Assembly (NCBI GenBank): GCA_016926925.1
Contig: JAFGNQ010000408.1
Location: 1-5,092 of the forward strand
Length of the DNA: 5,092 nt
Direction of reading: 5' to 3'
DNA from: Candidatus Aminicenantota bacterium
GTDB lineage: Bacteria > Acidobacteriota > Aminicenantia > Aminicenantales > Aminicenantaceae
Made by a program: the position numbers and the translations under genes. This document shows, piece after piece, positions 1-4,637 of this stretch. The stretch's first letter is position 1. Each line of letters opens with the position of its first letter. The notes beneath the pieces are model-generated. The model did no database searches and had not been told where the DNA came from. It worked only from the letters and a program-made list of their open reading frames with translations.

Positions 1-31
1 GGCGGAAACCTTTTGGAAAAGGTTCTCCGCC
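1..31. repeat. Hairpin at the left end of repeat copy 1
   Basis: Positions 1-14 pair with 17-31 over a GG centre (GGCGGA and AACCTTTT against AAAAGGTT and CTCCGCC), with a single bulged C at 25. On the plus strand it is followed by a C-rich tract, not a run of T, so it is not a standard terminator for rightward transcription. For leftward transcripts from mazEF the bases after the hairpin are outside the window, so a terminator role for mazF cannot be judged. Confidence 0.6.
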
Positions 32-181
32 CTCCCCCGTGCCCCCTCCCACTTTCCAAAACTTTTTACACTGTTTGCGGAGACTTCTTTTTCAGTGCGG
101 GTTTACATACAAACAAGGACATAATAAAAAATTTGGGAAAAAGAAAAGGTGTTCTCCTTTCCCCCGCAAAATTAATATTTT
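1..181. repeat. Direct repeat copy 1 (left of mazEF), right hairpin broken
   Basis: Non-coding repeat whose second copy lies at 846-1004. Positions 58-145 align without gaps to 846-933 with 8 mismatches in 88 (about 91%). After that, copy 2 has 36 extra nucleotides, and the alignment resumes at 146-169 with 24 identical bases (starting AAGGTGTTCTCC). Copy 1 has an intact left end: a hairpin at 1-31 followed by a C-rich then T-rich tract (33-68). The same tract recurs inverted at the right end of copy 2 (minus strand 949 to 913), so the complete element would have inverted-repeat ends, as in a MITE or a BIME/terminator-like unit. The 36-nt deletion removes one arm of the right hairpin. An internal CACTG...CAGTG pair (69-73, 93-97) is conserved in both copies. 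The left boundary may lie outside the window. That similar C-rich hairpin repeats are common in sulfate-reducer genomes is memory only. Confidence 0.75.
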
Positions 182-195
182 AACAGTAGTAACAT

Positions 196-540
196 TTAAG
201 ATAACAGAGTGGATATCTTAGCCAGAACTTCATCAACTGTTTCAGGAAGAACCCTGCAAGCAAGCTCCGCATTACGGGCGTTCCAGTCCAGACTTTTTAT
301 CTGATCGGACAGTATTACACCTGCCAGGCTTAGACCATCCGGCAGCTTTACTTCAAATGGGTAGTTTTTAATGCTCGTAGTGACAGGACAGGCCAGGATA
401 AGCCCGACTTTCAAGTTATAGGCCTTTGGAGAGATTACCAAAGCAGGTCTTCTCCCGGCCTGCTCGGAACCCGCTTGAGGTGAAAAGGAAAGCCAGACAA
501 GGTCTCCCCGGTCCGGACAATATCGTTTACTCACTACCAT
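196..540 (-). CDS. mazF: MazF-type mRNA interferase toxin (PemK/MazF family)
   Basis: Toxin of a type II toxin-antitoxin pair. MazF-family proteins are sequence-specific, ribosome-independent endoribonucleases that cut cytoplasmic mRNA and are neutralised by MazE. The 114-aa product matches remembered E. coli MazF throughout: RYCPDRGDLVW near the N-terminus, GSEQAGRRPALVIS (24-37), CPVTT (51-55), YPFEV (60-64), and LSDQIKSLDW in the second half. By that alignment, Arg31 and Thr54 correspond to E. coli catalytic Arg29 and Thr52, and Glu26 to Glu24, so the toxin looks active. The ATG at 540 lies only one base after the Shine-Dalgarno GGGAGG (547-542). The in-frame GTG at 534 has a 7-nt spacer and gives an N-terminus collinear with E. 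coli MazF, so a 112-aa protein is the likelier product. It overlaps the mazE stop, which implies translational coupling. The stop is TAA at 198-196, 15 nt from repeat copy 1. Confidence 0.93.
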   Translation of the reverse strand: MVVSKRYCPDRGDLVWLSFSPQAGSEQAGRRPALVISPKAYNLKVGLILACPVTTSIKNYPFEVKLPDGLSLAGVILSDQIKSLDWNARNAELACRVLPETVDEVLAKISTLLS

Positions 541-779
541 TCCTCCCGGCCTGTTTGGCAGCCGGTATCGATTTCGCCATGAAGATTATTTGAGTTGACG
601 CCGGCCAGTAATCCCTCAAGGGTATAGCGAGAGCGGGCAGGAGTTATTATCAGCCTGTTCTCGGAGACGGTAATATCTACCTCCGAGCCATCCATTATGC
701 GCGCCTGTTCCGCCACGGCCTTCTGAATGCGAAGCCCCAGGCTGTTTCCCCACTTTTGAATTTTGCCTTGCACCTGCAT
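534..779 (-). CDS. mazE: MazE-type antitoxin (AbrB/SpoVT-like DNA-binding)
   Basis: Antitoxin of the mazEF operon, 81 aa (E. coli MazE has 82). The first 50 residues have the swapped-hairpin AbrB/MazE signature: IQKWGNSLGLRI (7-18), a hydrophobic helix, then SEVDITV and NRLIITPAR. This fold dimerises and binds the operon's own promoter. The C-terminal tail (52-81) keeps the toxin-binding pattern seen in E. coli MazE, with LEGLL, NLHGEID (65-71) and a final EEW. The start is the ATG at 779, 6 nt after AGGAG (790-786); an in-frame TTG at 785 abuts the Shine-Dalgarno and is too close to be used. The gene lies upstream of mazF and overlaps it by 7 nt (or 1 nt if mazF starts at its GTG), the classic antitoxin-first order. 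MazE normally represses its own operon alone and more strongly together with MazF. Confidence 0.93.
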   Translation of the reverse strand: MQVQGKIQKWGNSLGLRIQKAVAEQARIMDGSEVDITVSENRLIITPARSRYTLEGLLAGVNSNNLHGEIDTGCQTGREEW

Positions 780-785
780 AACCAA

Positions 786-790
786 CTCCT
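786..790 (-). promoter_or_regulatory. Ribosome binding site that fixes the mazE start
   Basis: AGGAG reads on the minus strand from 790 to 786. It leaves 6 nt to the ATG at 779 and none to the in-frame TTG at 785, so it decides for the shorter 81-aa MazE. Confidence 0.75.
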
Positions 791-800
791 TTTGACATGA

Positions 801-814
801 TTTGTATCTACAAA
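801..814. promoter_or_regulatory. Candidate operator over the mazEF transcription start
   Basis: Perfect inverted repeat TTTGTA-TC-TACAAA. It sits 1 nt downstream of the -10 box (816-821) on the minus strand, so it spans the expected transcription start and lies before the mazE Shine-Dalgarno. That position suits autorepression by MazE or MazEF. Assignment as the MazE site is inference: E. coli mazEF uses an alternating palindrome of different sequence. Confidence 0.45.
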
Positions 815-815
815 A

Positions 816-844
816 TATATACGTAAGTTGTCTATGGAAGTCAA
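816..844 (-). promoter_or_regulatory. mazEF promoter (sigma70-like)
   Basis: On the minus strand TTGACT (844-839), a 17-nt spacer and TATATA (821-816) form a good housekeeping promoter. It lies about 37 nt before the mazE ATG. The -35 box ends 1 nt from the edge of repeat copy 2 (846), so the cassette carries its whole promoter between the two repeats. Confidence 0.75.
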
Positions 845-845
845 G

Positions 846-1004
846 AAAACTTTTTGCACTGTTTGCGGAGACTTCTTTTACAGTGTGGGTTTATACACAA
901 ACATAGCCATAATAAAAAATTTGGGAAAAAGAATAGGGGGTCCGGGGGAAAGGAGAAAACCTTTTTTAAAAGGTGTTCTCCTTTCCCCCGCAATTTATTA
1001 TTTT
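846..1004. repeat. Direct repeat copy 2 (right of mazEF), intact right hairpin
   Basis: Second copy of the repeat at 58-181, in the same orientation and offset by 788 nt. It lacks the left hairpin and C-rich left end of copy 1 but retains the right end: T/A-rich core, GGGGGTCCGGGGG (936-948) and a long palindrome. The left limit at 846 coincides with the start of the mazEF promoter region. With copy 1 it encloses mazEF, so homologous recombination between the copies would remove the module. The copies differ mostly by point changes, so they are not a very recent duplication. Confidence 0.8.
943..990. repeat. 48-nt near-perfect palindrome in repeat copy 2
   Basis: Two 23-nt arms (943-965 and 968-990) flank a TT centre with one mismatch. 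Each arm starts CGGGGGAAAGGAGAA when read inwards. It would form a very stable hairpin in RNA or extruded DNA. It lies between the divergent mazEF and methyltransferase promoters. A T/A-rich stretch follows on the plus strand but no clean T-run, so a terminator or insulator role is possible but unproven. Confidence 0.85.
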
Positions 1005-1056
1005 GCATGGAAATCATTTTATACAAAAATGTAATACATAGAAAACCGATTCTTTA

Positions 1057-1085
1057 TTGACAGCTTATATCATCAGAATTATAAT
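1057..1085 (+). promoter_or_regulatory. Consensus sigma70/sigmaA promoter of the methyltransferase gene
   Basis: TTGACA (1057-1062), a spacer of exactly 17 nt, and TATAAT (1080-1085): both hexamers match consensus. Transcription would start near 1092, giving a leader of about 60 nt before the ATG at 1151. A small palindrome, ATGTA-A-TACAT (1029-1039), lies upstream and could be an operator, but it is short enough to be chance. Confidence 0.85.
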
Positions 1086-1132
1086 ACAAGCGCATGCCAA
1101 TCCCTTCCTACAGCAAATATTTTTTAAGTCAA

Positions 1133-1148
1133 TAACCTTTCGAGGTTA
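1133..1148 (+). promoter_or_regulatory. UUCG-loop hairpin masking the ribosome binding site
   Basis: TAACCT (1133-1138) and AGGTTA (1143-1148) form a perfect 6-bp stem around a TTCG loop. The right arm contains most of the Shine-Dalgarno GAGGT (1142-1146) of the gene starting at 1151, 4 nt before the ATG. Folding would hide the ribosome binding site and damp translation despite the strong promoter. The stem has only two G-C pairs and the loop is closed by U-A rather than the very stable C-G, so the effect may be modest. Confidence 0.5.
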
Positions 1149-1150
1149 AG

Positions 1151-4100
1151 ATGAGCAATCTCGAACGCCAGAAAGCTATTTTAAATATCCTCAAAAACCT
1201 GAACGGAATGGAACCCCTGAAAGAGTTGTTCTGGAGAGAACTAAACTACGACCGCGCAAACACGCCTTTGTCTCGCAGAGGATGGAAAGAAACTCCCACA
1301 GAAGCTCTTGCTGAAGATCCCCTGCTACTCGCTACAGGAGGCAATGATAATGCCTTTCATGTTATTTATTGCAAACTCGCGTATGATGAGCTGCTGCGAG
1401 GCCCCCAGCGTTCTGTAGTCAACTGTATGCTTAAAGAGGATCCTTACGCACTTTTCGTATTTTCGAACAGGCACCAAACCCATTGGAATTTCCTGAATGT
1501 CAAGTACGAAGCGGCGGCGAAAAAACGGAAGTTGTTTCGCCGAATCACCATCAAACCAGAACAAGGACTGAGGACAGCGTCAGAACGCATCCAGATGCTT
1601 GATCTTGGATCACTTGATCGGGATTTGTTCGGTCTCTCCGCCCTGTCGATTCAACGCAGGCACGACGAGGCTTTTGACGTTGAGAAGGTCACAAAGGATT
1701 TCTATCGCGAGATTGCAAACTGGTATTTCTGGGCGTTGAAACACATTCATTTCCCCAAAGATGCGCCCAAGGAGAAAGACGGACTGGACCATGTAAGCGT
1801 TATTCGCCTGATTACTCGGCTGATATTCTGCTGGTTCATCAAGGAAAAGGGACTCATCCCAGAGTCTTTATTTGACGAGCGTGAATTAAAGCGTTTGTTA
1901 GTTGGTTTTGAACCAAATAAAACAGCTAATAAGGAATCCGTGTTCTACCGCGCCATTCTGCAGAACCTGTTTTTTGCCACACTCAACACCGAAATGGACA
2001 AGCGAGAATGGACGCGCGATGAACAGAATTTTATGGCGCACAGTCTCTACCGGTTCAAGGAATGCTTCCACGATCCAACAAGAGCTCTTGATCTGTTCCG
2101 TAATATTCCTTTTCTCAACGGCGGTTTGTTTGAATGTCTTGACAAGGACCAGGGTGAAAAGGCCACACCCCGTTATCTGCGAATTGACGGCTTTTCCCGG
2201 CGTACTGACAGTCAGGTTACCGCACCAGATTATCTGTTCTTCGGACCTGATCAGGAAGTAGACCTTAGCGAGGATTATGGCGACAAAAAGTTCAGGAAGA
2301 CTCGTGTTCGCGGGCTAATCAAAACACTGAACCGTTATAAATTCACTATCGAAGAAAATACCCCGTTCGATCAGGAAGTGGCTCTCGATCCCGAACTCTG
2401 CGGCAAGGTCTTTGAGAACCTGCTGGCAGCCTACAATCCGGAAACCGGCACGACAGCCCGCAAGGCTACCGGTTCTTTCTACACTCCACGCGAAATTGTG
2501 GATTATATGGTGGATGAAGCTCTGATCGCGTTTCTTAAAAATGGGAAAGATGATACCTATGAAAGAAAGCTAAGGAAGTTGTTCTCCTGGGAAGAGACAG
2601 AACATGATTTTTCTGAGGATGAAGTGGCAGTATTGATTGACCATATCGATTCTATTAAAGTGCTCGATCCTGCTGTCGGATCAGGTGCTTTCCCTATGGG
2701 TATTCTGTATAAATTAGTCTTCATTCTAAATAAGCTTGATCCAGACAACGAGCGCTGGAAAGTCAAACAAATCTCCAGGCTTGACGACATTGTAATGCGC
2801 GAGGAAGCCGTACGGATTTTCCGTGATAACTACGACGACTATGGCCGCAAACTCTATCTCATCGAGAACTGCATCTATGGTATAGACATCCAGCCCATTG
2901 CAGTCCAGATTGCCAAGATGCGGTTTTTTATCTCGCTGGTCGTGGAACAGAAAGTGGATGAAGCTAAACAAAATTTGGGCGTGCGGGCATTGCCGAACCT
3001 GGAGACCAAATTTGTCGCCGCCAATACTCTGATCGGGATCGAGAAGCCCAAGCAATTAATGCTTCGCAATCTTGCTATAGACGCAAAAGAGGCCGAATTA
3101 AGGGTAGTACGGGAGAAGCACTTCAATGCCAGGACTCCGAAAAGCAAAAGCATGTTCCGGGAGCTGGATAAGCAACTCCGCGCAGAAATTGCCGAGTTGC
3201 TGGAAAAAGACGGCTGGGATCATAAAACCGCCAAACAACTCTCAGCCTGGGACCCCTATGACCAGAATACATCCGCTGACTTCTTTGATCCTGAGTGGAT
3301 GTTTGGTGTGCGAGATGGATTTGATGTAGTAATAGGGAATCCACCATATGGTTTTCGAAGTGTCTTAAGCGCTAAGCAAAAGAAATATTTTAGAAAAGTC
3401 GAAGGTGTCGATTTCCCAACTGGAGATATAGCTGAACTTTTCATCTTAAAAACATTAAAGGAGCTTGTGGTAACACAAGGCATTCAGACGCTTATCATTC
3501 CTAAAAAATCTCTTTATGGTGAGAGATGGACAAATATCAGAAAGCTTTGGTATGAAAACCAATTGCTTTTTTTAATGGATGCAAGTCAAGCATTTGAGAA
3601 CGTTCTTCTTGAACAAATGGCATTTGGACAAAGAAAAACAGAAGGAGATAGCTCTTTTACAATCGGTGCACTCGTCTCAAAAGAAGGATTCATTAATGTA
3701 TTCGGCAATTTCAAGCGGAATGAAGTTTTTACAGGAGAAGGGTACAATGCACAAATTTATCGAGGTTTATATCCAATCGAATTACTTCAGAAAATTAAGC
3801 GTAATGGAATAGTCGACTCTGGCGATCTCCTGCATGTCGATATTGGAATATCAAACATCACTTCTCATTTGAATCATCTACCTTACGGTAACTACCCATG
3901 TGTTAAAGGTATAGACATTAGCCGATGGGGACTTAAGCCGATAAACCGGTACATTAAGGGTGAGGTTGCAAAAAAATACTTAAATGAATACCCTGAAGAG
4001 AAAAAACTTATCGCACAAGAGATTATTGCACATATTGAAAATCCGATACCACATATCAAGATATCCATGTTTTTAGACGATAAGAAGCGACTTTTTAATG

Positions 4101-4471
4101 ATACTTGTGTCTTTGTTCGAATTTTAGAAGACCATATTGATCCTCGATTCATAATGGGTTATTTCCATTCGAAGTTTGCTAATTGGTATGCGTATCACTT
4201 CGTTTATAATCGGGCTATTCGGACAATGCACTTTATTAACTACTACGTCACACAAATTGTCCTACCGCGGGAAATAATTATCAACCCAGATCAACAGAAG
4301 CCTATAATAAGGCTTGTGGATAATATTATGGCTGTTAAAAACGTAGATTCTAATTCAGATACGAGAGCTTTGGAACAAGAAATTGATAAAATCGTGTATC
4401 AGCTTTACGAGTTGACGGCAGAAGAGATAGCGATAGTGGAGGAAAACAAATTTTGCCGACCCACGACATAA
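1151..4471 (+). CDS. Eco57I-type adenine-specific DNA methyltransferase / restriction-modification protein
   Basis: Large (1106 aa) predicted S-adenosylmethionine-dependent N6-adenine DNA methyltransferase. Residues 1-400 form an N-terminal region of unclear role; conserved-looking stretches are LFVFSN...LNVKY (101-119) and RRITIKPEQGLRTASER (130-146). The methyltransferase core follows: KVFENLL (419-425), GSFYTPR (441-447, motif X region), VLDPAVGSGAFP (504-515, motif I, cofactor loop), YGIDIQPIAVQIAKMRF (from about 576, motif II) and DVVIGNPPYG (725-734, motif IV, catalytic NPPY). The C-terminal part (about 860-1070) resembles the TaqI/Eco57I target-recognition domain, with VKGIDISRWG, LFNDTCVFVRI (981-991) and HSKFANWY (1006-1013). 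The size suits single-chain type IIG enzymes, but I see no convincing PD-(D/E)XK nuclease motif, so it may be methylase-only or need a partner. The start is the ATG preceded by GAGGT. GC content drops after about 3340. The 3' end overlaps a truncated downstream gene. Confidence 0.88.
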   Translation: MSNLERQKAILNILKNLNGMEPLKELFWRELNYDRANTPLSRRGWKETPTEALAEDPLLLATGGNDNAFHVIYCKLAYDELLRGPQRSVVNCMLKEDPYALFVFSNRHQTHWNFLNVKYEAAAKKRKLFRRITIKPEQGLRTASERIQMLDLGSLDRDLFGLSALSIQRRHDEAFDVEKVTKDFYREIANWYFWALKHIHFPKDAPKEKDGLDHVSVIRLITRLIFCWFIKEKGLIPESLFDERELKRLLVGFEPNKTANKESVFYRAILQNLFFATLNTEMDKREWTRDEQNFMAHSLYRFKECFHDPTRALDLFRNIPFLNGGLFECLDKDQGEKATPRYLRIDGFSRRTDSQVTAPDYLFFGPDQEVDLSEDYGDKKFRKTRVRGLIKTLNRYKFTIEENTPFDQEVALDPELCGKVFENLLAAYNPETGTTARKATGSFYTPREIVDYMVDEALIAFLKNGKDDTYERKLRKLFSWEETEHDFSEDEVAVLIDHIDSIKVLDPAVGSGAFPMGILYKLVFILNKLDPDNERWKVKQISRLDDIVMREEAVRIFRDNYDDYGRKLYLIENCIYGIDIQPIAVQIAKMRFFISLVVEQKVDEAKQNLGVRALPNLETKFVAANTLIGIEKPKQLMLRNLAIDAKEAELRVVREKHFNARTPKSKSMFRELDKQLRAEIAELLEKDGWDHKTAKQLSAWDPYDQNTSADFFDPEWMFGVRDGFDVVIGNPPYGFRSVLSAKQKKYFRKVEGVDFPTGDIAELFILKTLKELVVTQGIQTLIIPKKSLYGERWTNIRKLWYENQLLFLMDASQAFENVLLEQMAFGQRKTEGDSSFTIGALVSKEGFINVFGNFKRNEVFTGEGYNAQIYRGLYPIELLQKIKRNGIVDSGDLLHVDIGISNITSHLNHLPYGNYPCVKGIDISRWGLKPINRYIKGEVAKKYLNEYPEEKKLIAQEIIAHIENPIPHIKISMFLDDKKRLFNDTCVFVRILEDHIDPRFIMGYFHSKFANWYAYHFVYNRAIRTMHFINYYVTQIVLPREIIINPDQQKPIIRLVDNIMAVKNVDSNSDTRALEQEIDKIVYQLYELTAEEIAIVEENKFCRPTT

Positions 4472-4542
4472 TCGACAACAGGAAAGAAAAATTAGTTGAC
4501 CATATTAACCGCATTCTCGGTTCAACCTTAGGCATTATATAA
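4453..4542 (+). pseudogene. Truncated 5' end of a downstream gene, probably a helicase of the defence operon
   Basis: Reading from TTG at 4453 gives 29 codons, MPTHDIIDNRKEKLVDHIN and so on, ending at TAA 4542. The start has GGAGG at 4438-4442 (10-nt spacer) inside the methyltransferase gene, and the two frames overlap by 19 nt, typical of translationally coupled operon partners. The opening (an IIDNR block followed by KLVDHINRIL) is what I remember at the N-terminus of SNF2-type helicases with a phospholipase-D-like domain next to Eco57I-type methyltransferases. In such proteins I would expect a continuation like AxFAVGYFFLSG. Here similarity stops after LGST (codon 24) and the frame closes five codons later. 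The rest of the gene is absent downstream, so this is read as a deletion or insertion scar. The helicase identity is from memory, unsupported by a search; a chance reading frame is the alternative. Confidence 0.5.
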
Positions 4543-4543
4543 T
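4538..4543 (+). promoter_or_regulatory. Possible -10 box upstream of the nucleotidyltransferase gene
   Basis: TATAAT at 4538-4543 lies 63 nt before the ATG at 4606. The best -35 at a tolerable distance is poor (TTCTCG, 4514-4519, 18-nt spacer) and there is no extended -10 TG. It may drive the downstream gene weakly; AT-rich chance is equally likely. Confidence 0.25.
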
Positions 4544-4594
4544 AGAAGCTTTGTTATTGCCGGGCGGCAGGAAATCACCAGACAATTTAAACGG

Positions 4595-4637
4595 ATGCAC
4601 CCAGAATGAGTACAAATGCACCCAAAATGGGGACAAC
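4595..4637. mobile_element. Tandem 21-nt repeats, possible end of an IS21-family element
   Basis: Two adjacent 21-nt units (4595-4615 and 4616-4636) differ at 3 positions. Both contain ATGCACCCA(G/A)AATG and end in ACAA. Read on the minus strand, the segment begins TGTCCCCATTTTGGGTGCAT at 4637. IS21-family ends start with TG, often TGT, and carry repeated transposase-binding sites of this kind, often with an ACCCAAAAT-like core. If this is such an end, the element lay to the left, towards the truncated gene at 4453-4542, and only a remnant is left because no istA/istB fits in the gap. The seen fact is the tandem repeat; the IS21 assignment is inference from memory. Confidence 0.4.

Noticed and set aside
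197..220. Inverted repeat TAAGATA...TATCTTA across the mazF stop as a terminator
   Set aside because: The stem is almost all A-T and is not followed by a T-run on the minus strand.
39..221. Small plus-strand frame in repeat copy 1 encoding a peptide resembling that of copy 2 (HCLRRLL, HNKKFGKK)
   Set aside because: The similarity follows from the DNA repeat. Several differences between copies change the amino acid, the frames end differently, and there is no convincing ribosome binding site.
616..798. Minus-strand 60-aa frame overlapping mazE
   Set aside because: It is an out-of-frame shadow of the clear MazE reading frame.
1029..1039. ATGTA-A-TACAT palindrome upstream of the methyltransferase promoter as an operator
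   Set aside because: The 5-bp arms are expected by chance in a window of this size, and there is no second site.
828..1060. Short frames on both strands across repeat copy 2
   Set aside because: They lie in a non-coding repeat with a long palindrome and have no ribosome binding site or recognisable product.
1325..4152. Several antisense and out-of-frame open stretches within the methyltransferase gene
   Set aside because: All lie inside a gene with conserved motifs throughout and show no family features of their own.
4507..4522. AACCG...CGGTT hairpin after the methyltransferase gene as a terminator
   Set aside because: It has a 5-bp stem with no T-run and lies within the truncated downstream coding frame.
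4532..4608. A 25-codon plus-strand frame (ending RQFKRMHPE then stop) that stops in the first tandem repeat unit, considered as a transposase tail
   Set aside because: It does not resemble the IstA or IstB C-termini I know and is too short to judge.
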